From Pontibacter deserti (GTDB taxonomy: Bacteria > Bacteroidota > Bacteroidia > Cytophagales > Hymenobacteraceae), in assembly GCF_023630255.1 (NCBI RefSeq), contig NZ_JALPRS010000002.1:605144-669143 (forward strand): a stretch of 64,000 bases of DNA. The letters run 5' to 3'. The notes under the pieces are model-generated. The model worked only from the letters and a program-made list of their open reading frames with translations. It searched no databases and was not told the DNA's origin. Each line of letters opens with the position of its first letter. Positions within the stretch are counted from its first letter, which is position 1. A program made the position numbers and the translations under genes. Below are positions 54,611 through 63,860 of the stretch, piece by piece.

Positions 54611-55834
54611 TTAAGCTACTTTTAACTTTTTAAGGCTTGATTTCTCAAACTTCTCGCGGGCATAATCACCTGTTATAAGCAAGTCTTTTGTGCCTTCTTC
54701 TGATGGAAGATCAAACATAGCATCTGTCATTATACCTTCGCAGATAGAACGCAGACCACGTGCACCAAGCTTATACTCTGCAGCTTTCTCTACAATGTAT
54801 TCCAGGGCGCTGTCATCAAAACTTAAGTTGATGTTTTCCATCTCGAACAGGCGCTTATACTGCTTTACGATAGAGTTTTTAGGCTCCAGTAATATCAGTC
54901 GAAGTGTTTCTTTATCAAGTGGATCCAGGTGAGTAAGTACAGGTAAACGTCCGATCAGCTCAGGTATCAGACCAAAGTTCTTCAGATCCTGCGCTGATAA
55001 ATATTTCAGGAAGTTTTCGGCTTCTTCGTTCTCGTCCTGCTTTGATTTAGAGAAACCAATAGGGCGGGTGTTCAGTCGGTTCTTGATTAGTCTGTCGATA
55101 CCCACAAAAGCACCACCGCAAATAAACAGGATGTTCTCTGTATTAACAGTGATCATTTTCTGCTCCGGGTGCTTACGGCCGCCTTGTGGTGGTACGTTAA
55201 CTACAGTACCTTCCAGCAATTTAAGCAATGCCTGCTGCACTCCTTCTCCGCTCACGTCGCGGGTGATAGATGGGTTATCGCTTTTACGGGCAATTTTGTC
55301 AATCTCATCAATGTAAACAATACCACGCTCAGCGGCCTCTACATTATAGTCTGCAGCCTGTAACAGGCGGGTAAGTATACTTTCCACGTCCTCACCTACA
55401 TAACCGGCTTCAGTTAATACAGTAGCATCAGCAATACAGAAAGGCACCTGAAGTATACCAGCCATCATACGGGCAAGGTACGTTTTACCGGTACCGGTTT
55501 CGCCAACCATGATAATGTTCGATTTCTCGATCACTACATCTTCGGCTTCGCTGTGCTGCATCAGGCGCTTATAGTGGTTATAAACCGCCACCGACATTAC
55601 CTTCTTCGCTTCATCCTGGCCAACCACAAACTGGTCCAGGTAATCCTTCATCTCCCGCGGTTTCATCAGGTTAAACTTAGGGCTGCGACTGCTGGCTCTG
55701 ATCTTATTTTCTTCGTTCAGGATCTGTTGAGCCTGTCCGATACATCTGTCGCAGATGTGGGCGTTTATACCGGAAATCATTACCGATACATCCTTCTTGT
55801 TTTTGCCGCAAAATGAGCACGTAATCTCAGCCAT
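54611..55834 (-). CDS. clpX: ATP-dependent Clp protease ATP-binding subunit ClpX
   Basis: The 407-residue AAA+ unfoldase has the N-terminal zinc-binding domain with C6, C9, C28 and C31, Walker A G-E-T-G-T-G-K-T near residue 112, Walker [10 protein letters not shown], the substrate pore G-Y-V-G-E-D and the sensor-2 L-G-A-R-G-L-R-S. It unfolds proteins for ClpP. The clpP and tig genes lie upstream on the same strand, but a terminator separates clpP and clpX. Confidence 0.97.
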   Translation of the reverse strand: MAEITCSFCGKNKKDVSVMISGINAHICDRCIGQAQQILNEENKIRASSRSPKFNLMKPREMKDYLDQFVVGQDEAKKVMSVAVYNHYKRLMQHSEAEDVVIEKSNIIMVGETGTGKTYLARMMAGILQVPFCIADATVLTEAGYVGEDVESILTRLLQAADYNVEAAERGIVYIDEIDKIARKSDNPSITRDVSGEGVQQALLKLLEGTVVNVPPQGGRKHPEQKMITVNTENILFICGGAFVGIDRLIKNRLNTRPIGFSKSKQDENEEAENFLKYLSAQDLKNFGLIPELIGRLPVLTHLDPLDKETLRLILLEPKNSIVKQYKRLFEMENINLSFDDSALEYIVEKAAEYKLGARGLRSICEGIMTDAMFDLPSEEGTKDLLITGDYAREKFEKSSLKKLKVA

Positions 55835-55884
55835 AAGTATAAATTAATCCGGGGAATAGTGAGCGAATTACTCATCGCCCAAAA

Positions 55885-55892
55885 CAAAGGTA
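55885..55892 (-). promoter_or_regulatory. Candidate -7 element of clpX
   Basis: TACCTTTG on the minus strand, about 50 bases upstream of the clpX ATG; the -33 region is weak. Confidence 0.4.
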
Positions 55893-56128
55893 CAAAATAG
55901 GAAGTTTAATAAAACATAAAAAATTTAAGGCCTCTCCCTGAAAGTACCTAAAAATAGTATAAAAATTAAACAATTTATATTTCTTTATTTTTGTTTAAAG
56001 CATTGTTATTCAGCTGATTATGAGCTAAAGGTTTCCACATGCCCCTGTTGATAAATATTTAAAGCTTCTTTAACTTTTCAGCTACGTCTATACTTGTAAA
56101 TGCCTTAGTACTAAGTATAAATACTAAA

Positions 56129-56157
56129 AAACCCACTCCGGCAAACGAAGTGGGTTT
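56129..56157 (-). terminator. Intrinsic terminator after clpP
   Basis: Stem AAACCCACTcCG/CGaAGTGGGTTT with a five-base loop; T-run on the minus strand. Confidence 0.85.
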
Positions 56158-56182
56158 ATACTTTATAGGTAGCTTAACCTGA

Positions 56183-56884
56183 TTACTGTTTCTTACGAGT
56201 CAGTACTTCATCAATTAAGCCAAACTCTTTTGCTTCTTCGGCACGCATCCAGTAGTCACGCTCCGAGTTGTCGTAAATATCCTGGTAAGATTTACCTGAA
56301 TGTAAAGCTAAGATCTCATAAAGCTCTTTCTTCAGTTTCAGGATCTCGCGGGCTGTGATCTCGATATCAGTTGCCTGGCCTTGTGCACCACCCATCGGCT
56401 GGTGAATCATGATACGTGAGTGCGGCAGGGCAGAGCGCTTGTCTTTAGCGCCACCAGCCAGCAACACAGCACCCATACTTGCAGCCAGACCAGTACAGAT
56501 TGTAGCCACATCAGGATTTACATACTGCATAGTATCATAAATACCCAGACCTGCATACACCGATCCACCCGGAGAGTTAATGTAAAGCAGGATGTCCTTC
56601 TTCGCATCCGCCGATTCCAGGAACAGCAGCTGTGCCGTGATGATGTTGGCAATAAAATCATCTACCTGCGTGCCCAGGAAAATAATACGGTCCATGATCA
56701 GGCGCGAGAATACGTCGATCTCACGGAAGTTGGTAGGGCGTTCTTCGATTACAGAGCGGGTCATGCTTTCGATAGTATGCATGGCCTTGCCCTCTATATG
56801 GTGAATATATTGGTCTACGCCTAGTCCGCTAAGGCCCTGGCCTTTTACAGCGAATTTGCGGAACTCGTCTTTGTTAAACATCAT
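56183..56884 (-). CDS. clpP: ATP-dependent Clp protease proteolytic subunit ClpP
   Basis: The 233-residue serine protease has the nucleophile in G-L-A-A-S-M-G-A, the His in [10 protein letters not shown] and typical I-N-S-P-G-G-S-V. It has an N-terminal extension of about 30 residues with [10 protein letters not shown], so it may be processed or carry a propeptide. ClpP forms the 14-mer chamber used with ClpX. Two adjacent ATGs (56884, 56881) are possible starts. Confidence 0.96.
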   Translation of the reverse strand: MMFNKDEFRKFAVKGQGLSGLGVDQYIHHIEGKAMHTIESMTRSVIEERPTNFREIDVFSRLIMDRIIFLGTQVDDFIANIITAQLLFLESADAKKDILLYINSPGGSVYAGLGIYDTMQYVNPDVATICTGLAASMGAVLLAGGAKDKRSALPHSRIMIHQPMGGAQGQATDIEITAREILKLKKELYEILALHSGKSYQDIYDNSERDYWMRAEEAKEFGLIDEVLTRKKQ

Positions 56885-56913
56885 AGTTGTTTAGGTTACG
56901 GTTTTGTCAAAAA

Positions 56914-56948
56914 TAAAAAAGTCCTTTAAAAACTAAAGGACTTTTTTG
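56914..56948 (-). terminator. Intrinsic terminator after tig
   Basis: Perfect stem AAAAAAGTCCTTT/AAAGGACTTTTTT with a seven-base loop between tig and clpP. Confidence 0.9.
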
Positions 56949-56977
56949 ATAATATACTTATTTATATCGCTCTGTAC

Positions 56978-58300
56978 TTAGAACGAAAGGTTTCTGAAGT
57001 CCTCTGCAGAGATTGTTTTCTCTACAACAGTCATCTTTTCTTTTAGTTTAGCGAGCACCTTCTCGGCCAGCAGTTGCTCGTACTCGTTGATGTAGTTACG
57101 GCCATTGTCCTGCTGCAGATACTGGTTTGCATAATTGTTCATGCTTTCTACCAGTTCTTCAGGTACTTCCGGCATATTAAACTGCGCAAGCATCTTTTCT
57201 TTCGTGCTGTTTACGACTTCTTCGTTGCTTACTTTCAGCTCGTTCTCTTCTACAACCTTGTTCTTGATCATAGACCACTTCAGCTCACGCGTATACTTGT
57301 CAAAGTTCTCTTCGATCTGCTCAGTAGTTAAACGGCCTTCGTTCGTAACTTGTAACCAACGCTTAAAGAAGTCAGCCGGAAGCTCAATGTTCAGGTTATC
57401 AACCAGTGTATCGATGATATTGCGGTTAAGCAGGTTATCAGCTTCACGGTCATAGTTTTCTTTAATCGTTTCACGGATCTTAGCATCGAAGTCTTCCTGC
57501 GTAGTTACTGCGTCTTTACCGAAAAGCTTATCGAAAAGTTCTTGGTTAAGTTCAGCAGACTCCGTACGGTTGATCTTTTCTACAGTAAATTCAAACTCAC
57601 CGTTCAGGTCAGCAGTTACTTCTTTGCTTAAACCAGTTACGTGCGCAAGGGCAGCGTTATCATCACCAAAAGCCTTACGGATATCGAAACGGATAACATC
57701 ACCAGCTTTAACGCCAACAAACTGCTCTTTGCCAGCTACTACACGTGTAGTCGGGATTAAAGTTTTAGACTCAAACTCTCCATCAACCTGTTTCAGGTCG
57801 CCATAAATAAAGTCACCTTCTTCTGATGTCTCAGGATTAGTGGTTTTACCGAACTGGCGCTTGATGTTTTCGTAAGCTTCGTCAATGGTTTTCTGGTCAA
57901 CTTCAATTGCGTAACCCTCTACGCTCTTATCCAACGGAAGGTTGAAATCTGGAAGTAAACCAACTGCATATGTGAATTCAAAGTCTTTCTGGTTGTCCCA
58001 GTCAATGTTAGCCTGGCTTGGCTCCGGAAGTGGCTCGCCCAGCAGCTTTACATCATTGTCCTTAATGTATTTAGAGATTTCTTCCTGAAGCAGTTTGTTG
58101 ATCTGCTCAACCAGGATGCTCTTGCCATACATCTTTTTTACAAGTCCGGCAGGCACTTTACCAGGTCTGAAACCTTTGATCTGTGCTTTTTTGCTATACT
58201 CTTTTACCTGCTGGTCTACTTTAGAAGCGTAGTCAGCTTCTTCCAGTACCACCTTCAGTTGCGCATTTGTGCTGTCGGTTTGGTTTAATGTAATATTCAA
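56978..58300 (-). CDS. tig: Trigger factor
   Basis: The 440-residue ribosome-associated chaperone has the N-terminal ribosome-binding signature in K-G-F-R-P-G-K-V-P near residue 41, a central PPIase-like (FKBP) domain about 150-240 and a helical C-terminal domain. The FKBP core is degenerate (V-G-V-K-A-G-D-V-I), as often in Bacteroidota. It works with ClpXP downstream. Upstream lies tRNA-Leu; a hairpin separates them. Confidence 0.94.
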   Translation of the reverse strand: MNITLNQTDSTNAQLKVVLEEADYASKVDQQVKEYSKKAQIKGFRPGKVPAGLVKKMYGKSILVEQINKLLQEEISKYIKDNDVKLLGEPLPEPSQANIDWDNQKDFEFTYAVGLLPDFNLPLDKSVEGYAIEVDQKTIDEAYENIKRQFGKTTNPETSEEGDFIYGDLKQVDGEFESKTLIPTTRVVAGKEQFVGVKAGDVIRFDIRKAFGDDNAALAHVTGLSKEVTADLNGEFEFTVEKINRTESAELNQELFDKLFGKDAVTTQEDFDAKIRETIKENYDREADNLLNRNIIDTLVDNLNIELPADFFKRWLQVTNEGRLTTEQIEENFDKYTRELKWSMIKNKVVEENELKVSNEEVVNSTKEKMLAQFNMPEVPEELVESMNNYANQYLQQDNGRNYINEYEQLLAEKVLAKLKEKMTVVEKTISAEDFRNLSF

Positions 58301-58334
58301 GGCTATAAATTTTTAATTTGATATATCCAGTAAT

Positions 58335-58368
58335 AACAAACCCCCAACATGACTGCTGAGGGTTTGTT
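58335..58368 (-). terminator. Candidate hairpin between tRNA-Leu and tig
   Basis: Stem AACAAACCC/GGGTTTGTT with a partly paired loop. On the minus strand the following TATTAC is only moderately T-rich, so termination may be partial and tig could be read from the tRNA promoter. Confidence 0.5.
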
Positions 58369-58375
58369 TTTGTTG

Positions 58376-58457
58376 TGCGGATGGAGGGACTCGAACCCCC
58401 ATGCCTCGCAGCGCTAGATCCTAAGTCTAGTGCGTCTACCAATTTCGCCACATCCGC
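58376..58457 (-). tRNA. tRNA-Leu (anticodon TAG)
   Basis: On the minus strand the 82-base RNA starts GCGGATG and ends CATCCGC plus discriminator A, giving a paired acceptor stem. The anticodon arm CTAGA-CTTAGGA-TCTAG shows anticodon TAG. The T arm contains GGTTCGAGTCC. A long variable arm makes it a class II tRNA. The CCA end is not encoded. Confidence 0.97.
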
Positions 58458-58486
58458 ATAATGTGTGCTTGTTTGTAATGATGATG

Positions 58487-58516
58487 CAAAATTACAACGC
58501 AGATTCTTATTTGCAA
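58487..58516 (-). promoter_or_regulatory. Promoter of tRNA-Leu
   Basis: On the minus strand TTG (58516-58514), exactly 19 bases, TAATTTTG (58494-58487). The predicted start is about 25 bases upstream of the tRNA. Confidence 0.75.
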
Positions 58517-58839
58517 TACCTGTCTGAAAAAAAAGTGAAGATTTTTTTAAGGTCTATACCTAAGTTGTTAATTATGTTTTGCTTAGCTGTGTAAAAATTT
58601 TTCAGAAAGTACAGCTACCGCAACGATACTTTTGAAAACAGCTGCTCTTTAACAGTAAGTAAAGGTTTATGTGCGGTCATTTATAACTATACCGTGCAGC
58701 TTTTGCAGACAGCTATTGATAGCAGCTATTTATCCTGTATATTTGAAACTTACTAGGTCAGCAGCTGTTTTATAATAATAGGTTAAGCGCTGTAAGCCTG
58801 CATAGTGGTCACCCGCTTTTTCTGATACCTACTAGTACT
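58517..58839. other. Intergenic region upstream of spoT
   Basis: AT-rich region of about 320 bases between divergent tRNA-Leu and spoT. It holds the spoT promoter at 58716-58745 and a small direct repeat CAGCTATT (near 58709 and 58723). Nothing else that I can support. Confidence 0.6.
58716..58745 (+). promoter_or_regulatory. Promoter of the spoT-fur-STAS-purA operon
   Basis: TTG (58716-58718), exactly 19 bases, TATATTTG (58738-58745). The predicted leader is about 90 bases. Confidence 0.75.
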
Positions 58840-61026
58840 ATGATTGATCCGGAAGCAGAACGCAAAGAGATCTTACGACTTTACAGAAGATTACTTCGGC
58901 ATGCGAAGCCTTTCTTAAAAGACAATGATGCCAAAATAATTAAGAAAGCCTTTAATACATCGGTGGAGGCGCATAAAGATATGCGTCGTAAATCCGGTGA
59001 GCCTTATATCTATCATCCGATAGCAGTTGCCCAGATAGCTGTAGAGGAAATCGGCTTAGGTACTACTTCTATAGTTGCTTCGCTTTTGCATGATGTGGTG
59101 GAAGATACCGAGATGGAAATCGAAGACATTGAGCGTGACTTCGGCCCAAGTGTAGCGCGTATTATAGAAGGCCTTACTAAAATTTCGGGTGTTTTTGATT
59201 ATGGTACTTCGCAGCAGGCAGAGAACTTCCGCAAAATGCTGCTTACTCTTAGCGATGACGTACGGGTTATACTTATAAAGATTGCTGACCGCCTGCACAA
59301 CATGCGTACGCTGGATAGTATGCCGCGTCATAAACAGCTCAAGATCGCATCCGAAACGATGTATTTGTATGCGCCGCTTGCACATCGCCTTGGTTTGTAT
59401 GCCATCAAATCTGAGCTGGAAGACCTATATCTGAAGTATACCGATACGGATACATATAAAGATATCTCTAACAAGATACGTCAGACGCGTAGTGCCCGCA
59501 ATAAGTTTATTAAGGATTTTATCTCTCCGATAGAAGAAGAACTGGACAAGCATGGGTTTAAATTCAACATTAAAGGCCGCCCTAAATCTATTTATTCTAT
59601 CCTTAAGAAGATAAAGAAGCAGAACATCACGTTCGAAGAAGTTTACGACCTGTTTGCAATCCGGATTATACTTGATGTGCCTCTGGAAAATGAGAAGGCA
59701 GCTTGCTGGCAGGTATATTCTATTATAACAGACTTTTACCAGCCAAACCCGGATCGCCTGCGCGATTGGGTAAATACACCAAAGGCTAACGGTTACGAAT
59801 CTTTGCACACTACTGTAATGAGTAAATCGGGGCAGTGGGTAGAAGTGCAGATACGTACCAAGCGTATGGATGAGATTGCCGAACGTGGCTACGCAGCTCA
59901 TTGGAAGTATAAAGATGGCCCGGGTTCAGAATCTGGTCTGGAACTATGGATAAACAAGGTGCGGGATATGCTGGAGAACAACACCGGCAATGCACTGGAA
60001 TTTATGGATGAGTTCCGGAAAAACCTCTTTGTGGAAGAAGTGTTTGTCTTTACTCCGAAAGGTGAGCTGATTATACTTCCTGATAAAGCTACCGCACTGG
60101 ATTTTGCGTTTGAGATACATAGCCAGATTGGTTTGCATTGCCTTGGTGCAAAAGTTAATCAGAAGCTGGTGCCACTTAGCTACAGGCTTTATAATGGTGA
60201 CCAGGTGGAGATCCTGACTTCGCAAAAGCAGAAGCCGAACGAAGAATGGTTAAACTATGCTGTTACTTCCAAAGCAAGATCGCGCATAAAAGAGGCTTTG
60301 CGCGAAGAGCGCAAGTATAGATCAGAACAAGGTAAAGTGCTGCTTGATAAGCGCCTGGCTCAATTAAAGATTGTAGATAACCAGTCGAATATGAACAAGC
60401 TGCTGGCTTTCTTTAACGTGCCATCGGTACAGGATTTATACTATAGACTAGCAACAGGTTACATTGATCCTAAAAATATCAAAGAAGTCATCTTTACTGC
60501 CACTGCCGAAAAAGGAAGCTCTACCCTTGACCCAAAAAACTTTGATAGGGAAGTACAGAAAATTCGTGGCGTTAACTCTGACATGCTCGTGATAGGGGAG
60601 AATACCTCTAACATGAACTATAAAATATCTACGTGTTGTAACCCTATACCTGGCGATGATGTGTTTGGCTTTGAAACCGGCGACGAAGATATTGAGATAC
60701 ACCGTACCAACTGCCAACGGGCTATTGAACTTATGTCGAATTATGGTAACCGTATCGTGCGTGCCAAGTGGACAGATCAGAAAGAACTGGCATTTCTGGC
60801 TGGTATCCGCATAAAAGGTACCGATAGAGTAGGTTTAGTTAATGACCTGACACGCATTATTTCGAACAGCTTAAGAGTGAACATGCGCTCTATTACCATC
60901 GATTCGCATGACGGTATATTTGAAGGAAACATCATGGTATTCGTAAACGATACCGGCCACCTGGATAAACTGATACAGCGCATGGGGAAAGTGAACGGTA
61001 TACTTACCGTTGAACGTTTCGATTAG
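58840..61026 (+). CDS. spoT: Bifunctional (p)ppGpp synthetase/hydrolase
   Basis: The 728-residue RelA/SpoT homologue has an intact HD hydrolase site (H84-D85 with E88-D89 in L-L-H-D-V-V-E-D-T), the synthetase region with R-D-W-V-N-T-P-K-A-N-G-Y-E-S-L-H, a TGS domain (about 390-450), a conserved Cys region (I-S-T-C-C-N-P-I-P-G-D-D) and a C-terminal ACT domain. It both makes and degrades the stringent-response alarmone. First gene of the operon that ends with purA, an enzyme known in other bacteria to be inhibited by ppGpp. Confidence 0.96.
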   Translation: MIDPEAERKEILRLYRRLLRHAKPFLKDNDAKIIKKAFNTSVEAHKDMRRKSGEPYIYHPIAVAQIAVEEIGLGTTSIVASLLHDVVEDTEMEIEDIERDFGPSVARIIEGLTKISGVFDYGTSQQAENFRKMLLTLSDDVRVILIKIADRLHNMRTLDSMPRHKQLKIASETMYLYAPLAHRLGLYAIKSELEDLYLKYTDTDTYKDISNKIRQTRSARNKFIKDFISPIEEELDKHGFKFNIKGRPKSIYSILKKIKKQNITFEEVYDLFAIRIILDVPLENEKAACWQVYSIITDFYQPNPDRLRDWVNTPKANGYESLHTTVMSKSGQWVEVQIRTKRMDEIAERGYAAHWKYKDGPGSESGLELWINKVRDMLENNTGNALEFMDEFRKNLFVEEVFVFTPKGELIILPDKATALDFAFEIHSQIGLHCLGAKVNQKLVPLSYRLYNGDQVEILTSQKQKPNEEWLNYAVTSKARSRIKEALREERKYRSEQGKVLLDKRLAQLKIVDNQSNMNKLLAFFNVPSVQDLYYRLATGYIDPKNIKEVIFTATAEKGSSTLDPKNFDREVQKIRGVNSDMLVIGENTSNMNYKISTCCNPIPGDDVFGFETGDEDIEIHRTNCQRAIELMSNYGNRIVRAKWTDQKELAFLAGIRIKGTDRVGLVNDLTRIISNSLRVNMRSITIDSHDGIFEGNIMVFVNDTGHLDKLIQRMGKVNGILTVERFD

Positions 61027-61054
61027 AGCTGTCAGCTAAACTATAAAAGAAAAT

Positions 61055-61549
61055 ATGGCATTAGATCCTATAAAATTTGAAGAGGTAAAGAAGATTTTTA
61101 CCGCCTACCTGGAGAGCAAGGGCCTGCGCAAAACGCCGGAACGCTATGCTATCCTGGAAGAGATCTACTCCCGCGACGGTCATTTTGATGTGGAGTCGCT
61201 TTATATAAGTATGAAAAACAAAAACTATCAGGTAAGTCGGGCTACAGTATATAATACACTGGACCTGCTGGTAGAAAACGATCTGGTAAGCAAGCACCAG
61301 TTTGGCCGTAACCTGGCGCAGTACGAGAAATCGTATGGTTACCGTCAGCACGACCACGTAATTTGTACCGAGTGCCACAAAGTAGTGGAGTTTTGCGACC
61401 CGCGTGTGCATCAGATACAAACTATGGTGGGCGAACTGTTAAATTTTCATATCTTGCACCATTCTCTAAACCTATATGGTATTTGCGGCGATTGCCGCGC
61501 CAAAAAAGCGACCAAGGAGCAGAAACATGAAGTACCAGACAGAGCTTAA
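61055..61549 (+). CDS. fur: Fur family transcriptional regulator
   Basis: The 164-residue protein has a winged-helix N-terminus ([15 protein letters not shown] near residue 19, [13 protein letters not shown] as recognition helix) and a metal-binding C-terminus: [10 protein letters not shown], and C-G-D-C at the end as the structural zinc site. Whether it senses iron, zinc or peroxide is not clear. It overlaps the STAS gene by 23 bases. Confidence 0.9.
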   Translation: MALDPIKFEEVKKIFTAYLESKGLRKTPERYAILEEIYSRDGHFDVESLYISMKNKNYQVSRATVYNTLDLLVENDLVSKHQFGRNLAQYEKSYGYRQHDHVICTECHKVVEFCDPRVHQIQTMVGELLNFHILHHSLNLYGICGDCRAKKATKEQKHEVPDRA

Positions 61550-61877
61550 AGATGATATGCTATTCTTGCGGCTGCAGGGCGACCTGATTGCCGGCAAAGA
61601 CACGCAGCATATGATCGAAGAGGTGGATGGGTTACAACAGGGCAAAGTAATGCTTTGTGCTGTAGACTTGTCCAGTGTCAGGTTTATGGATAGCAGCGGC
61701 ATGGGGGTGCTCGTATCGTTGCTTACCAAATTCAGAAACCGGGGCGGAGAGCTTGTGCTCATTAAGCCATCAGATCATATCCGTAAGCTGCTCATCGTTA
61801 CTAAGCTCAATGCAATCTTTACTATTGCTGAAAACGATGACTACGCGGCACAATTCTTAAAAGAATCAATTTACTAA
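61527..61877 (+). CDS. STAS domain anti-sigma-factor-antagonist-like protein
   Basis: The 116-residue single-domain protein has the STAS core with [17 protein letters not shown] near residues 47-62; S56 or S57 is the usual phosphorylated Ser. Such proteins bind anti-sigma kinases of the SpoIIAB/RsbW type in a partner-switch. No kinase or phosphatase partner lies in the window. It overlaps fur and sits eight bases before purA. ATG at 61527 gives the normal STAS start. Confidence 0.9.
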   Translation: MKYQTELKDDMLFLRLQGDLIAGKDTQHMIEEVDGLQQGKVMLCAVDLSSVRFMDSSGMGVLVSLLTKFRNRGGELVLIKPSDHIRKLLIVTKLNAIFTIAENDDYAAQFLKESIY

Positions 61878-61884
61878 CACTTAA

Positions 61885-63168
61885 ATGGCAGTTGATATTT
61901 TATTAGGTCTGCAGTGGGGCGACGAAGGCAAAGGAAAAATCGTCGACGTACTTGCACCTACCTATGACATTGTAGCCCGTTTCCAGGGAGGCCCTAATGC
62001 AGGCCATACATTAGAATTTGAAGGCACTAAACACGTGCTGCACCAGATTCCATCAGGTATTTTCCATCCCCATATCCAGAATATTATCGGCAATGGTGTA
62101 GTACTGGACCCGATTGTGTTCCGTACCGAGATGCAGAAACTGCAGGATCGTGGTGTTGATGCTGCCAGAAATCTGTATATCTCCAAAAAAGCGTCTCTTA
62201 TACTTCCATCACATAAAGTACTGGATAGAGTTTCTGAAGAAGCGCTGGGAAGTGGTAAGATTGGTTCTACTTTAAAAGGAATTGGTCCGACGTATCAGGA
62301 TAAAATTGGCCGTGTAGGGTTACGTGTTGGTGATATACTAGCTGCTGATTTTAAAGAACGATATAACAAGCTGGTAGATCGGCATCGTAAAACAGTTGAA
62401 TTTTATGGCCAGGCTCTGGAGTTGGGAGAGCAGGAACAATTGTTCTTTGAAGCTGTAGAATATCTGCGCACACTAAAACTTGCTGATACCGAGTACCTGA
62501 TTAATGAGGCCCTGCAAAATGGGAAGCGTATATTGGCTGAAGGAGCACAGGGTTCTCTGTTAGATGTAGATTTTGGTACATACCCTTTTGTTACTTCATC
62601 AACAACAATGGTGGCCGGTGCCTGCACAGGTTTAGGAGTTGCTCCAAAATACATAACCGAAGTGTATGGAATCTTTAAGGCTTACTGCACGCGAGTAGGT
62701 AGTGGTCCTTTCCCAACAGAACTTTTGAATGAGGAAGGCGAAGCAATTAGGCAGGCCGGACGCGAATTCGGTTCCACAACAGGCCGCCCACGTCGCTGTG
62801 GCTGGGTAGACTTGCCTACTTTAAAGTATAGCATCATGCTGAATGGAGTAACGCAACTGAACATGATGAAGGCGGATGTGCTGACAGACTTTGATACAAT
62901 AAAGGTTTGTACACATTACAAATTGCCATCAGGTGAGATAACAGATAAGTTGCCACATTCTTTAGAAATAGAAGGGCTAGAGCCAATCTATGAAGAATTG
63001 CCGGGTTGGAAAGTAGATCTTAATAAAATAGTAAGCACAGAGGAGTTGCCAGAAGCATTCCAAAATTATCTGACATATATAGAGTCTCACTTAAATGTAC
63101 CTATAACAATAGTGTCTGTAGGACCTGATAGAAAGAGCACACTAAGAAGAGAAGCAGAGAAAGTATAG
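61885..63168 (+). CDS. purA: Adenylosuccinate synthase
   Basis: The 427-residue GTPase-like enzyme has the P-loop-like Q-W-G-D-E-G-K-G-K near residue 10, G-G-P-N-A-G-H-T, G-S-G-K-I-G-S-T, Y-G-I-F-K-A-Y-C-T-R-V-G and S-T-T-G-R-P-R-R-C-G-W. It converts IMP to adenylosuccinate for AMP synthesis. Last gene of the spoT-fur-STAS-purA run. Confidence 0.96.
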   Translation: MAVDILLGLQWGDEGKGKIVDVLAPTYDIVARFQGGPNAGHTLEFEGTKHVLHQIPSGIFHPHIQNIIGNGVVLDPIVFRTEMQKLQDRGVDAARNLYISKKASLILPSHKVLDRVSEEALGSGKIGSTLKGIGPTYQDKIGRVGLRVGDILAADFKERYNKLVDRHRKTVEFYGQALELGEQEQLFFEAVEYLRTLKLADTEYLINEALQNGKRILAEGAQGSLLDVDFGTYPFVTSSTTMVAGACTGLGVAPKYITEVYGIFKAYCTRVGSGPFPTELLNEEGEAIRQAGREFGSTTGRPRRCGWVDLPTLKYSIMLNGVTQLNMMKADVLTDFDTIKVCTHYKLPSGEITDKLPHSLEIEGLEPIYEELPGWKVDLNKIVSTEELPEAFQNYLTYIESHLNVPITIVSVGPDRKSTLRREAEKV

Positions 63169-63187
63169 GCTGCAATACAAAGAGGTA

Positions 63188-63216
63188 AGCCCCGGTAGAA
63201 ATACTGGGGCTTTTTG
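63188..63216 (+). terminator. Intrinsic terminator after purA
   Basis: Ten-bp stem AGCCCCGGTA/TACTGGGGCT with a GAAA tetraloop, followed by TTTTTG. Confidence 0.9.
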
Positions 63217-63505
63217 TTTATGATAGAACTACAAAGTAAGAAGTAAAGAAATAGCTAAAAAAGGGAATAAAGGTAATTTATAGTTGAAGCTTTGTAAGCA
63301 TCAAAAAAACCTTTCACAAGCAGGAACTTCCGAAGGCCCAGGCTGGCTGTTACCACTCTGCGTCCGGCCGGGACAGCAGGCAAAGCTTGGTAAAGGCTAA
63401 AGATCAAAAGCATGATTGGAGCAAGCTAACAGGGGTTGCAGGAAAATAATCTTCCACAGTGTCAGCGACTTAAGCAGCTTGAATAAAAAAGGTTGGCTAC
63501 AGGTG

Positions 63506-63535
63506 TTGCAAAGAGAAAAGAAACAGCTACTTTTG
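63506..63535 (+). promoter_or_regulatory. Upstream promoter (first of three)
   Basis: TTG (63506-63508), exactly 19 bases, TACTTTTG (63528-63535): full match to TTG-N19-TAnnTTTG. Confidence 0.6.
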
Positions 63536-63667
63536 CATCCCGTTCAGCAGGAAGGGCAGTGAAAAGGGGAAGGAAAAGAGAAAAGGCGGTGCGGGTGCAA
63601 ACCCTGTCTGCTAGACAGCCAAGGCTGTTTTTAACCTTTCCACACTAGAAAATAAATTTCTTTTTTG

Positions 63668-63700
63668 TTTGCAAAGCTCACAAGATTGCTTGTATCTTTG
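63668..63700 (+). promoter_or_regulatory. Second promoter, followed by CACTCCCAATC
   Basis: TTTG (63668-63671), 21 bases, TATCTTTG (63693-63700). The transcribed start region CTTTGCACTCCCAATC (63696-63711) is repeated exactly at the next promoter. Confidence 0.65.
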
Positions 63701-63860
63701 CACTCCCAATCAGATGCTGGTTGGCCCTGGTTCCGGTAGCAGATCGGGCGGGGAAAAAGCCTTGGGACCCTTGCTGGTTGCAGGGGCTGAAAAAAAGAAA
63801 AAAAATTACGGGCAGGGTATTGCAGATTGTAAAAAGCTTCTTACCTTTGCACTCCCAATC
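63696..63860 (+). repeat. Two copies of a 16-base promoter-proximal direct repeat
   Basis: CTTTGCACTCCCAATC occurs exactly at 63696-63711 and 63845-63860, 149 bases apart, each covering the end of a -7 element and the predicted initial transcribed bases. This indicates a duplicated promoter or selection on the initially transcribed sequence. Confidence 0.85.
63820..63849 (+). promoter_or_regulatory. Third promoter, followed by the same CACTCCCAATC
   Basis: TTG (63820-63822), exactly 19 bases, TACCTTTG (63842-63849). It carries the second copy of CTTTGCACTCCCAATC (63845-63860). Confidence 0.65.

Larger units (their letters stand above)
55835..56182. other. Intergenic region between clpX and clpP
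   Basis: AT-rich spacer of 348 bases on a minus-strand block. It holds a candidate clpX promoter near 55885-55892 and the clpP terminator at 56129-56157. I see no small gene or RNA that I can support. Confidence 0.6.

Noticed and set aside
58233..58451. Open frame reading M-A-K-L-V-D-A-L-D-L-G on the minus strand
   Set aside because: It is the translation of tRNA-Leu, a well-known false gene call.
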